From contig NC_054699.1 in NCBI RefSeq assembly GCF_016097555.1, positions 7,133,026 through 7,197,025 on the forward strand: a stretch of 64,000 nt of DNA. The letters run 5' to 3'. Shown one piece after another: positions 23,088 to 35,300 of this stretch (position 1 is its first letter; each line of letters starts with the position of its first letter). Both the position numbers and the translations under genes were made by a program. The notes under the pieces were generated by a model that saw only the letters and a list, made by a program, of their open reading frames with translations, did not search any database and was not told the origin of the DNA. This DNA comes from Gigantopelta aegis. Its lineage: Eukaryota > Mollusca > Gastropoda > Neomphalida > Peltospiridae.

Positions 23088-24208
23088 GTAGATACACTAC
23101 TTCCATACCTATCCCCTCAACACAAATGTCTAATTGTTTTAAATATATTTTAGGATTAAAAAATATCTTAAGTATGTTGCAACATATTTATAATATTGCA
23201 CGAAGAAAGAAAGAAATATATGTCATTAAATACAGATTGAAATTTGGATTAAATTATTATGCAGCCTCTATTGGATAAACTATATATAGCTGAGATGGAG
23301 GGGGGGGGGGGGGGTATGGAATTCTTTCCCAGGTAGATTTGTTTCACAAAATAGTATCTATATAGGCAGATACAGTTCAAAGTTGCATGTGATACGCATC
23401 CCCATATTGTAGTTTTTCTTTAAATATCAATTTGATTTTTTGTTATGTCTCTCCCAATAAATTGCACTATTCTTGCGTATGCTTGCTCGTTCATTATACT
23501 GTAACGACTCTATGTATGATTAATTAACCAGAATTGGAAACTTATTTTTATTTATTTATTTTATTATTATTATCTTTACATAACATTCATATATTGTTCA
23601 AAATAAATACATACATATATACTTATGAGTAATTTAAGATAAATATTACACAGCTACTCATTTATGCATACATCAATATAAAAATATTGCATATCACAAA
23701 TACCACGATTGTTCAATATAAATCTGACACATCTATCCATTTATGCATACTTCAATATATAAATCTTACATATCACAAATACCATAACAGTTCAGTATAA
23801 ATCTGAACTACACCAACAAAACCGTTATTCTCGATCAAGACCGTATGTCTGTATAATGCAGAGTAGAACAGGCATTTGGCAAAACAGTGGTTGATTCCAT
23901 CAATCTCTATCTAGTGCCTCGTCTATAAGAGGACAGCCATTCCCTGGATGATCCGTTAGTGGACAATGCATCCTCCCTGCACCATCAAAACTAAGACTGT
24001 CACTCCCAAAACTAGCACTGCACAGAGCTATTACATGGATATGCATTTAAAGTTTCAATGTATTATAAGTTAGAAGTGAGGGGGGGGGGGGGAAGAAAAA
24101 AAAAAAAAAAAAAAAAAAGGTAATAAATAGCTACAAATTATGGTTAACAACATTTTCAACAATGTAGAATTATCTTCCCTATACTAGATAAACAACCACA
24201 CTATAAAT
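23088..24208. other. Intron 2 of lectin gene 1, first part
   Basis: AT-rich with a G run (23300-23313), an imperfect tandem repeat of about 100 bases near 23640-23815 (TCACAAATACCA phrases), and a poly-G/poly-A tract at 24078-24118. No other coding sequence seen. Confidence 0.5.
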
Positions 24209-24462
24209 CCACCGGCCTCGGTGGTGTAGTTGTTAAGCCATCGGACATAAAGCTGGTAGGTACAGGGTTCGCAGCCCGGTACGGCTCTCACCCATAGCGA
24301 GTTTTAACGACACAATGGGTAGGTGTGAGGCAACTACACCCTCTTCTCTCTCACTAACAACTAACTCACTGGCCTGGACAGACAACTCAGGTAGCTGAGG
24401 TGTGTGTCCAGGACAGCATGCTTGAACCTTAATTGGATATAAGCAAGAAAATTAGTTGAAAT
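24209..24462 (+). mobile_element. tRNA-derived SINE, full length, in intron 2
   Basis: A box TGGTGTAGTTGTTAAGCC, B box GGGTTCGCAGCCC about 42 bases later, then a body with CACTGGCCTGGACAGACA and a tail AATTGGATATAAGCA. Its 3' half is found again on the minus strand at 12906-13018. Confidence 0.8.
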
Positions 24463-24635
24463 GAAAATATAAATTCACCAGATCAACAGGATCAGGCTTG
24501 TACACGTATTTCGCGCGTCAGAAACAAACGAACTATTCAACGAACCAGTAACGAAATGAAGGAAATGTAGAAGGTTACTAGTAAATAAATGTTTAGGTGT
24601 ACAGTGGTGTATTTGGGTTTCTGTTTCGTTTTAAG

Positions 24636-24790
24636 GAGAGAACGCCACGTACTTACACTGGGCCCGGCACGAACCGACGTTTTTCCTGTCTGCGTTTGAA
24701 GATTGCGTGATTCTAGATGCCACAAAACACATGCAGTGGCTCGATCTACCCTGTCATATACAGGTATACGAGTATATCTCTTTAGCATGA
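24636..24790 (+). CDS. C-type lectin gene 1, exon 3 (second half of CTLD, ends at a stop)
   Basis: Acceptor TTTTAAG before 24636. In phase 1 the exon reads GENATYLHWARHEP, then EDCVILD, MQWLDLPC and VYEYISLA followed by TGA. Compared with gene 2 (53802-53948) it keeps the third and fourth CTLD cysteines (EDC, LPC). The last one is lost: YIC in gene 2 is YIS here, and the donor GTGAGT that follows in gene 2 is absent, so translation stops six codons after the Tyr-Glu-Tyr. Either this is now the terminal exon of a shortened protein lacking one disulfide, or gene 1 is decaying. There is no EPN or QPD sugar motif in its classic form, only HEP and WLD. Confidence 0.75.
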
Positions 24791-26353
24791 TTTATTCAGT
24801 TGTTTGGTGGTAATCATCCAACTGTTCACGACTAACGTATTTAGCGTTATTAATGCAATTATTTTTGTTAATCATTCAACTGTTTGGTGTTCACGACTAA
24901 CGTATTTAGCGTTATTAATGCAATTATGTTTGTTAATCATTTAACTGTTTGGTGTTTACGATTGAAATATTTCGCGTTATTAATGCAATTGTTTGTGTTA
25001 ATCATTCAACTGTTTGGTGTTCACGATTGACATATTTCGCCTTATTAATGCAATTCTTTTTATTAATCTTACAACGCCGTGGTATTCACGATTAACCTCT
25101 TTAACGTTATTCATTCCTTTGTTTGGTGTTAATAATTCAATTCTGGTGTTCACGATTAATCAAAGTGTTCAGTTGCTAGGAGTTAATAATTCAGCACTTT
25201 AGAATTTATGATTAATCTCTTTAGTGTTTATCTTTCAACTGTTGATTTTTGCCTTTCATGATTAATGTATTTAAAGTTAATAATTCGACTGTTTATAACT
25301 CATTACTAATCTTGCTATGTTAAACATTCAGGTATTTTGTATCTTTTATATCTTTTAAGGATGCAGTGTTAATCATTCAACTTTTTACAGTTAATCGTTC
25401 AACTCTTTAGACTTCATGATTAAATGTTTTAGGGTTTATCATCCAACTGTTTTGTGATGACAGTTCGTCTCTCTAGTGTTCATTATAATTAATATATACT
25501 CTTCAAAAAAGGTAGGGGAACCTGAAATATTAATGTTAATATCAACGATTATTCCTAACATACGTTTTGACCACAGAAGTCCTAGTAAAGAACATTCAGG
25601 TCTGTTTATCAACACACCGAAACTCATTCCATAGTTTGCACGTGCATCACGCAGTTGCCCCGTACACGTACGTGGGGAGTCATTCTCGATTTTGACAATT
25701 TCCAGGAAGGTCCATTATTCACTGTAGAACATTATTTCTATCAATCTTTTTCATTCTGTTGATCATACAGTTGTTATTGTTTTGTTTTGAGTCATTTTTA
25801 TTGTTTGAATTCACAATTTACTGATAAAAAAACGTCAACTTTCAAATTTCACTTTTGACCCCAATCGTCCTGCAAGATCTTTGGTGGTCATAAAACATTA
25901 GGTAATACTGAACTACCGGTTGTAATGTTTGCCCAATTAATTCCCTATTATCATATAACCATTCCCCACAGGTAATATACCTTACACTTTTGGCAACTGT
26001 AAATTCTTATTAGAGTTCCCCTACATTTTTTGAAAAGTATATTTAAGATTAACCGTTCAACTGTTTAGTGTTATTATTCAACTATTTAGTGTTGTTATTC
26101 AACTGTTTAGTGTTATTATTCAACTCTTTAGTGTTTATGATTCATCTCTTCTGTTTTCATCATTCAGCTTTCACCATATCATAATATCTTGGTTGGTAAC
26201 CGCTCAACTGTGCAGTGTTAATCATTCAATTATCTAAGCGTTAATCATTCACCTAAACGTTCAACATTTTATAAAGTTCATGATTATCAGTTTATGAAGT
26301 TCATGATTATCAGTTTATGAACTAATATTATGAACTGATTATATATTTTACAG
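24791..26353. repeat. Degenerate tandem repeat in intron 3 of lectin gene 1
   Basis: Diverged units built on TTAATCATTCAACTGTTTGG and GTGTTCACGATTAACG recur at about 30-60 base spacing from 24800 to 25490 and again from 26045 to 26340, interrupted by the MITE at 25498. Short related phrases occur in the paralogous intron of gene 2 (54800-55060). Confidence 0.7.
25498..26041. mobile_element. Non-autonomous Tc1-like element (MITE), about 545 bp
   Basis: Inverted ends TACTCTTCAAAAAAGGTAGG and, on the other side, the reverse complement of TACTTTTCAAAAAATGTAGG, each followed inward by GGAAC and flanked by TA. No transposase inside. The outermost TACTCTTCAAAA is the same as that of the full Tc1-like element at 8319, so a related transposase may have moved it. 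It lies inside the degenerate intron repeat. Confidence 0.8.
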
Positions 26354-26565
26354 ATAAGACTGACGTTGTCAGGGTAACCAGCTCTACCACTCGCGAGACT
26401 TCCGCAACCACTAAATCGACCACAAGTGCTACCACCACAGGCTCCACATTACCAGTCGACACGGATATACCCATACTAACAGGCCTACACAACGACAGCA
26501 TTCTCATGACGACTACACCCGATCCTACGACAGCCATTCCTGAAACGCCCAAACTGCATCTTTAA
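26354..26565 (+). CDS. C-type lectin gene 1, probable exon 4 (Thr/Ser-rich tail)
   Basis: Acceptor TTTTACAG ends at 26353. Entering in phase 1, the phase in which exon 3 of gene 2 exits, gives an open frame of about 70 codons to TAA. It starts KTDVVRVTSSTTRETS, continues as a Thr/Ser/Pro-rich stretch with many T-T-x repeats, and ends IPETPKLHL. Such tails carry O-glycans in secreted molluscan lectins (inference). A polyadenylation signal follows at 26759. Because exon 3 of gene 1 hits a stop without a donor, this exon may be used only if another splice path exists, or it may be an orphan. Confidence 0.55.
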
Positions 26566-26758
26566 AAGATATAAAAGTCCAAAACAAAATTTGCACTTTA
26601 CTTTTTTTGTTGTTATTAACACGTAGATTCTTGCTTAAATTGTGAATTTTTGCTTTCTCGTAAACACCCCACTATGTTAGTGGTTTTTACAGACAGATGT
26701 CGCTACTTTAGCTTAATATGCGTACAGACAAAGATATATTGTATAGTTACATTTTATC

Positions 26759-26764
26759 AATAAA
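26759..26764 (+). terminator. Polyadenylation signal downstream of lectin gene 1
   Basis: AATAAA about 195 bases after the exon 4 stop, the first canonical signal on this strand after the exon. Confidence 0.5.
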
Positions 26765-26811
26765 TGTTTATCAATACATAATATTAAGTTTTATGTTTGT
26801 CTGGCCTTATC

Positions 26812-26968
26812 AGAGGCGGATCTAGGGAGCCCAAGGGGCCCAGGCCCCCTAAATTTTGCGATAGTTATAATTTTATTATATATTAATTTTCATGTTCCTC
26901 CAAACTTCCCTTGGCATGCCAACTCATGTCACTGGGGCCCCACTAAAGGATTTTCTGAATCCGTCACT
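26812..26968 (+). mobile_element. MITE-like repeat, GGCGGATC-ended family, plus orientation
   Basis: Ends CAGAGGCGGATCTAGG and GAATCCGTCACTG. The interior (AAATTTTGCGATAGTTATAA, then AACTTCCCTTGGCATGCC) matches the reverse complement of 10858-11066. It lies just beyond the polyadenylation signal of lectin gene 1. Confidence 0.65.
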
Positions 26969-27167
26969 GCACAAGCCGGCGGAACATAGCTGTGCGGTAA
27001 ATAACTAGTGTGATGGGTTATTCTATTTCTTACATATCCTAGAAAAAAACAGGTTTTAAGCAAACTTTAACATCTTTTTTCGACTAAAAGTTACTCACAG
27101 CCGTGGCACTTGTAGCTGACTTACGCGTTACATACAGATGATTGTCAGGTTAACTATAAATCACAGT

Positions 27168-27248
27168 CTATTCGATGTCGATCGTGCTGTTCCTTGGATG
27201 CATGACATTGGCGACCTTGTCATCACCTAGGAGCAGCCAGTCGTATGT
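27168..27248 (-). CDS. Possible short coding piece, YDWLLLGDD (uncertain)
   Basis: On the minus strand TTTCAAG precedes 26 codons and TAG. The peptide contains TYDWLLLGDDKVANVM and NSTIDIE. Its composition is protein-like and the YDW-L-x-x-DD phrase recalls the YDWFLKADDD stretch of core-1 galactosyltransferases, but this is weak. It is adjacent to a foldback repeat, so it could be an exon fragment carried along or a chance ORF. Confidence 0.2.
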   Translation of the reverse strand, partial: TYDWLLLGDDKVANVMHPRNSTIDIE

Positions 27249-27288
27249 CTTGAAATTGTGAACACAAGTACATGTGTAAACAAGTATG

Positions 27289-27866
27289 TGTTATCACAAT
27301 CTAATTAAAATGAGCTCAACTATTACCTGTGGATCTAACAGCACCCCGTTGGAGCTCATGTCCAGTTGACCTTTCATTCGACCAATCAAAACCTTACTTG
27401 TAAAATCATACCAGTGATTTGAAAAGAATTTGAAAACATTCGGGATTATGCCGAGGGTATACGAAATGATTCGGGTGAATTACGAAGTATGCCGCAAACT
27501 AATTGCAATATAAAATTTTATATCAAATTCGTTTCAAGACGAACAACAAAACCGTGATGGTATAGCAATAAAATCTGTTTATACTAGTATACAATCCAGA
27601 GTTTATTACTGCATTCCCCCCCCCCCCCCTGTTTTTTTCAATGTTGAAACAGACCAACAAGTTCGCCTATTGCATAGCCTCGCCCGATATTTCTAGAATT
27701 TGTATGCTCCCGAATAACGATATAAAAGGCGAGGTGTAATTGGTCGATATTTAAGTTGTTATTTATAGATGAAATGTCAACTGGACATTGGAGTCCACGC
27801 AATGCTGTTAGATTTACTGGTAGACCAGTAGAGCTAATTTTAATCAGAGTGGTGTTACCAAAAATA
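27289..27866. repeat. Foldback element with about 110-base inverted arms
   Basis: 27289-27400 and 27735-27866 are diverged reverse complements. Both contain GGTCAACTGGACAT/TGTCAACTGGACAT and GTGCTGTTAGAT/ATGCTGTTAGAT, with a loop of about 330 bases including a C/T tract at 27614-27640. Probably a MITE or foldback repeat. The ORFs within it on both strands are shadows. Confidence 0.6.
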
Positions 27867-28770
<904 letters not shown>

Positions 28771-29280
28771 GTTACCGGCTGCTGTCATTTAAGATATTCA
28801 TTCTGATAAAGCAGAAAGGTATCTTTTATTTTCTCTTTTTTTTCCCATAACCAGGACAGTACATACCGCGATCCTTGATGTACCAATGTGGTACTCATGA
28901 TGGGACTGGGGAAAAAAAACTCTTTTGGATAAAAATACAATATAATGAAGCAAGTGTCGGAGTGTGTGTGTGTGTGTGTGGGGGGGGGGGGCATAATATA
29001 TATACAACAAAAGATAATGTCTGATTTAAATGATCAAAGACGGCTCTAATAGTGGACGATACGCTATGTTTAAACAAAGAACCCTGTCACTGTGATGACC
29101 CGCCTACAAGGGATTGTCTACAGACTTTACCAGCCAGAAATGGGGGTAAATATAGGTTTTCAGAGAAGTTGGGACGCCTTCACAATCATACAAAACAATA
29201 ATGTAACAGCCATCACTCCACGACTACCACCCAACATTGATGCTATGGCATACATGTGCTGTGTTTTCTTTGAGACTGTT

Positions 29281-29985
29281 AGGTAGTGTTTGGGTAGTGT
29301 TTGTGTAGTGATTGTGTAGAGTTTGTGTAGTGTTTTTCTAGTGTTTATGTAGTGTTTCTGTAGTGTTTCTGTAGTGATTGTGTGTAGTGTTTCTCTAGTG
29401 TTTGTGTAGTGTTTCTCTGGTATTTGTGTAGTGTTTCTCTAGGGTTTGTGTAGTATTGCTCTAGTGTTTGTGTAGTATTGCTCTAGTGTTTGTGCTGTAT
29501 TTCTGGTGTTTGTGTAGTGTTTCTCTAGTGTTTGTGTAGTGTCTGTGTAGTGTTTCCCTAGTGTTTGTGTAGTGATTGTGTAGTATTTGTGTAGTGTTCG
29601 TGTAGAGTTTCTCTAGGGTTTGTGTAGTGTTTGTGTAGTGTTTCTCTAGGGTTTGTGTAGTGTTTCTCTAGGGTTTGTGTAGTATTGCTCTAGTGTTTGT
29701 GTAGTGTTTCTCTAGTGTTTGTGTAGTGGTTCTCTCGTGTTTAGTGTTTGTTTAGTATTGCTCTAGTGTTTGTATAGTGTTTCTCGAGTGTTTGTGTAGT
29801 GTTTCTCTAGTGTTTGTGTAGTGTTTCTCTAGTGTTTGTGTAGTGTTTCTCTAGTTTTTCTGTAGTGCGTCTCTAGTGTTTCTTTATGTTTGTGTAGTGT
29901 TTCTCTTGTGTTTGTGTAGTGTTTGTGTAGTATTTGTGCAGTGTTTGTGTAGTGTTTCTCTAGTGTTTCTAAGGTGTTAGTGCTT
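29281..29985. repeat. Minisatellite, GTAGTGTTTCTCTAGTGTTT units
   Basis: About 700 bases of 11- and 22-base units alternating GTGTAGTGTTT and CTCTAGTGTTT types, moderately diverged. It starts directly after TTAGGTAGTGTTTGG and ends near TTTCTAAGGTGTTAG. Confidence 0.9.
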
Positions 29986-30700
29986 AGAGATACGTTAGTC
30001 TTTACTGTTACACCATAGAAATATACAGGTTATAAAAAATAACTTTCCTAGACTTACGTTTCCCAAAGTTGACACTGAGTTCAGTTTTACCATCCTGCTA
30101 GTACCTGAAGGATCCATTAGACCAAATCAATTCGTATTGCCGATAATGTTAACGTTTACTAATAAAACTGATATAAGCAGCGTTTCAACACACCGAGGAA
30201 GTACAGCAATAAAAAGTGTGGCACCTCACATCTAATCTAGCTGCAAGAAAATGGGGGGTCACGTATCATTTAAGAGATTTAATTTATGTTTTTAATAGCA
30301 ACCGTCATTTTTGCTGAAAATTGCAGTTCCATTTTTGGGGGTACCCCGCATTAGTTTCAACCTCTGGTATATACTGCATAACAACTGTATAACAAATACA
30401 AGTGTATTTATTTATTGTCAATGGATAATAGTATTTGCACAAATAGTCAATGTCACATATTACTACCAATCACACCCACAGCTGCTTTTACTCCGTAAAT
30501 ATTTGACGGTGCACGTCGAACTTTGACACGGTACTCTCTTCTTTGGTACTATGCAACCTGAAAACCCCATCTGCTTATAGCACTCATACGTTCCACAAAT
30601 AGTGTTACAAAAATGTAACAACATCGCTCAACACAATTGCACGAGACCAGGCTGCATCCAGTATACCTGGTGATAGATGTTATTGTGGTAACCCGCTAAC
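29986..30700. other. Non-coding stretch, no gene seen
   Basis: Unrecognised AT-rich DNA. The part near 30440-30530 shares phrases with 11960-12080. 30640-30700 shares ACGAG...AGGCTGC...CAG.ATAC with 31185-31240 and 15560-15595, apparently an old dispersed repeat whose 3' side is a CT microsatellite. Confidence 0.4.
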
Positions 30701-30701
30701 G

Positions 30702-30743
30702 ATTCTCTCTCTCTCTCTCTCTCTCTCTCCCCTCCCTCCCTCC

Positions 30744-30827
<84 letters not shown>

Positions 30828-30867
30828 ATCTCTGTCTACCTCCCTCCCTCCCTCTCCCCCTCTCTCC

Positions 30868-30961
<94 letters not shown>
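30702..30961. repeat. (CT)n microsatellite
   Basis: About 260 bases of CT repeats broken by short CCCTCC-type interruptions. Confidence 0.95.
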
Positions 30962-30964
<3 letters not shown>

Positions 30965-31238
30965 GTTCTTTGTTTCTATGTCACACTCATTTATTAATTT
31001 ACCATGAAGTGTTGGGGTATTGTACAGGACTCGGCTCAGGTTGCTGGATCACAGGATCGATCACAGCGATTGATTATGGTTTTTCCCCTCACAGGATGAC
31101 TTGGTCTATGGACATCAGTTCTAAAACACTTTCCCGAGAATTGTGCTTTAATGTTACGGCAAAGGTTCATCACTCAACAACAATGCACGAGGGCAGGCTG
31201 CGTTCAGCATACACGGTGATAGGTGTTCTCTCGCTAAC

Positions 31239-31362
<124 letters not shown>

Positions 31363-31599
31363 TTCTCTATCTCGTTATGTCTGTTTGTCTGTCTCTTTCT
31401 CTCAAAATTCATTCAGTCAATCGATGTGTTTTTATATAATCATTTCCATTACAAATTACAAAGTCTCTTTCTCTATGCCTCTCTCTCTGTCTCTCTCTTT
31501 GTCTCTGTCTCTGTATGTCTGTCTGTCTCTCTCTCTCTGTCCCCCCCTCTCTCTTCTTTTCTTTCTATCTATCCATCTATCCATCACTCTGTCACATTA

Positions 31600-31929
31600 A
31601 TTTATTGCTTCGCTAAGGTGTGAAGGGTCATATGATCGATCACCGTCGATGGACTATGGTTTCATCCCTTCAAAATTAGTTCCACAATCTGCTATATAAA
31701 ATGTCGTTGTGTGTACTGCGATGGCTATGTGAACGTACATATAAAACCTGTTGCTTTATCGGTAGGGGTAGAGGGTTGGTTTCATGTCCGTCTGTCTCGA
31801 CTAAATGTTGAAATAAACATTTAGATTAATGGAAAGAAGTAAGAGACCACCAACCCCGCCGTGAGAAATACCGACGTGAGTGATTAATTGCTTCCCTAAC
31901 TTAGATTGTGGAGAGCCATTTACGATTTA
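31600..31929. other. Non-coding stretch with a SINE-like fragment
   Basis: 31690-31815 resembles the SINE body (TACTGCGATGGCTATG, then CATATAAAACCTGTTGC). Nothing else is recognised. Confidence 0.35.
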
Positions 31930-32045
31930 CAGCATGTTAAACGAGCTTCCATTTCGTATCATGTTTATTTCCCGAGTGAAATAATTTTCAGTTGTCACGA
32001 GCGAAATAAATGTGATACAACATGTTTGCGAGTTTAATAAACTAT
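31930..32045. repeat. Foldback (imperfect palindrome)
   Basis: Arms TTAAACGAGCTTCCATTTCG and its diverged reverse complement near 32000-32040, with CATGTTTATTTC paired to GAAATAAATGTG. Central loop is about 30 bases. Similar in type, but not in sequence, to the foldback at 11238. Confidence 0.55.
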
Positions 32046-32234
32046 TTATTAACCATAATCGATCTTAATTTATATCACTCAACTCGTTTGGTTGACGTTC
32101 CTGTAAGGTAGTAGTGCACCAATCGATGACTTCGAAGAGTAAAGTAACACCAAGTGGGACGTATCACTTTGATATGTACCAAGATATTTTAAATCTTTAT
32201 GGTAAAAAACTACCATATTATTACCATATCAATT

Positions 32235-32325
32235 CTAAAAATTACTCTCCTTGAATTAATCCGAGCCGAGCGACGAGGAGCGAGAGTGAAACTGCGAGAA
32301 TATAGATTATGTAAAAGACAGCGAA
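32235..32325 (+). repeat. Left flanking direct repeat of the 21-base array
   Basis: CTAAAAATTACTCTCCTTGA and GCGAGAGTGAA followed by GCGAGAATATAGAT.. match 42510-42605 (CTAAAAGTTACTCTCATTGA, GCGAGAGTGAA, GCGAGGTTACAGAT..) at roughly 80-85%. A third copy follows at 46484-46580. Confidence 0.7.
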
Positions 32326-35300
32326 AGACTGGCAGCAGTGTACGACTAACAGCAGATAGTGTGCGACTAACAGCAGGTAGTGAAATACTGACAGCAGAGA
32401 GTGAAATACTGACAGCAGACAATGAAAGACTAACAACAGATAGTGTACGACTAACAGCATAGAGTGAAAGACTGACAACAGACAGTGGACAAATGACAAC
32501 AGACAGCAGACAGTGAAAGACTGACAATAGATAGTGAATGACTGACAGCACACAATGAAAGACAGACAGCAGACAGTGAAATACTAACACCAGGCAGTGA
32601 AAGATTGACAGCAGACAGTGAAAGACTGACAACAGACAGTGAAAGTGTGGCAGCAGACACCAGGCAGTGAAAGAGTGACAGCAGACAGCAGACAGTGAAA
32701 GACTGACAGCAGACAGTGAAAGACTGACAACAGATAGTGTACGACATACAGCAGACAGTGAAAGATTGACAGCAGACAGTGAAAGACTGACAGCAGACAG
32801 TGAAAGAGTGAAAACAGATAGCAGACTGCGAAAGAGTGACAACAGACAGTGAAAGAGTGACAGCAGACAGTGAAAGACTGACAGCAGACAGTGAAAGACT
32901 GACAACAGATAGTGTACGACTAACAGCATAGAGTGAAATAATGACATCAGAGAGTGAAAGACTGACAACAGACAGTGAAAGAGTGGCAGCAGACATCAGG
33001 CAGTGAAAGACTGACAGTAGACAGTGAAAGACTGACAGCAGACAGTGAATGACTGACAGCAGACAGTGAACGACAGACAGCAGACAGTGAAAGATTGACA
33101 GCAGACAGTGAAAGACTGACAGAAGACAGTGAAAGAGTGACAACAGATAGCAGACAGTGAAAGACTGACAACAGACAGTGAAAGAGTGACAGCAGACAGT
33201 GAAAGACTGACAGCAGACAGTGAAAGACTGACAACAGATAGTGTACGACTAACAGCATAGAGTGAAAGAATGACAACAGACTGTGAAAGACTGACATTAG
33301 ACAGTGAAAGACTGACAACAGGGAAAGACTGACAGCAGACAGTGAATGACTGACAGCAGACAATGAACGACAGACAGCAGACAGTGAAAGACGGACAACA
33401 GACAGTGAAAGAGTGACAGCAGACAGCAGACAGTGAAAGACTGACATTAGACAGTGAAAGACTGACAACATACAGTGAAAGACTGACAGCATACAGTGAA
33501 AGACTGACAGCAGATAGTGTACGACTAACAGCATAGAGTGAAATACTGACAGCAGAGAGTGAAAGACTGACAAAAGACAGTGAAAAAGTGACAACAGACA
33601 GCAGACAGTGAAAGAGTGATAGCAGACAGTGAAAGACTGACAGAAGATAGTGTACGACTAACAGTATAGAGTGAAAGACTGACAGCAGACAGTGAAAGAG
33701 TGACAGCAGACAGCAGGCAGTGAAAGACTGACAACAGACAGTGAAAGAGTGACAGCAGACAGTTAAAGAGTAACAAGAGACAGCAGACAGTGAAAGACTG
33801 ACAGCAGACAGTGAAAGACTGACAACAGAGAGTTAAAGAGTAAGAACAGACAACATACAGTGAAAGACTGACAACAGACAGTTAAAGAGTAACAACAGAC
33901 AACAGACAGTGAAATACTGACAGTAGACAGTGAAAGACTGACAGCATACAGTTAAAGAGTAACAACAGACAACAGACAGTGAAAGACTGACAACAGACAG
34001 TGAAAGACTGACAACAGACTGTGAAAGACTGACAACAGACAGTGAAAGACTGACAGTAGTGGGTGAAAGACTGACAGCAGACAGTGAAAGACTGACAGTA
34101 GACAGTGAAAGACTGACAGCAGACAGTGAATGACTGATATCAGACAGTGAACCACAGACAGCAGACAGTGAAAGGCTGACAACAGACAGTGAAAGAGTGA
34201 CAGCAGACAGTGAAAGACTGACAGTAGACAGTGAAAGACTGACAGCCCACAGTGAAAGACTGACAGCAGATAGGGTACGACTAACAGCATAGAGTGAAAG
34301 ACTGACAGCAGAGTGAAAGACTGACAACAGACACTGAAAGAGTGATAGCACACAGCAGACAGTGAAATACTGACAACAGACAGTGAAAGAGTGACAGCAG
34401 ACAGCAAGCAGTGAAAAACTGACAGTAGACAGTGAAATACTAACACCAGGCAGTGAAAGATTGACAGCAGACAGTGAAAGACTGACAACAGACAGTGAAA
34501 GTGTGGCAGCAGACACCAGGCAGTGAAAGAGTGACAGCAGACATCAGGCAGTGAAAGACTGACAGTAGACAGTGAAAGACTGACAGCAGACAGTGAACGA
34601 CAGACAGCAGACAGTGAAAGATTGACAGCAGACAGTGAAAGACTGACAGCAGACAGTGAAAGAGTGACAACAGATAGCAGACAGTGAAAGACTGACAACA
34701 GACAGTGAAAGAGTGACAGCAGAGAGTGAAAGACTGACAGCAGACAGTGAAAGACTGACAACAGATAGTGTACGACTAACAGCATAGAGTGAAAGAATGA
34801 CAACAGACTGTGAAAGACTGACAGTAGACAGTGAAAGACTGACAACAGGGAAAGACTGACAGCAGACAGTGAATGACTGACAGCAGACAATGAACGACAG
34901 ACAGCAGACAGTGAAAGACGGACAACAGACAGTGAAAGAGTGACAGCAGACAGCAGACAGTGAAAGACTAACAGTAGACAGTGAATGACTGACAACATAC
35001 AGTGAAAGACTGCCAGCATACAGTGAAAGACTGACAGCAGATAGTGTACGACTAACAGCATAGAGTGAAATACTGACAGCAGAGAGTGAAAGACTGACAA
35101 AAGACAGTGAAAAAGTGACAACAGACAGCAGACAGTGAATGACTGACAACAGACAGTGAAAGACTGACAACAGACAGTAAAAGAGTGACAGCAGACAGCA
35201 GCCAGTGAAAGACTGACAGCAGACAGTGAAAGAGTGACAACGGACAGCAGACAGTGAAATACTGACAACGAACAGTGAAAGAGTGACAGCAGACAGCAGG

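Noticed and set aside
24764-24770. Alternative donor CAG/GTATAC in lectin gene 1 exon 3
   Set aside because: Using it would exit in phase 0, and exon 4 then meets a stop after a few codons.
29092-29286. 64-codon plus-strand ORF next to the minisatellite
   Set aside because: No motif, no splice signals and no homology visible. Length is within chance expectation.
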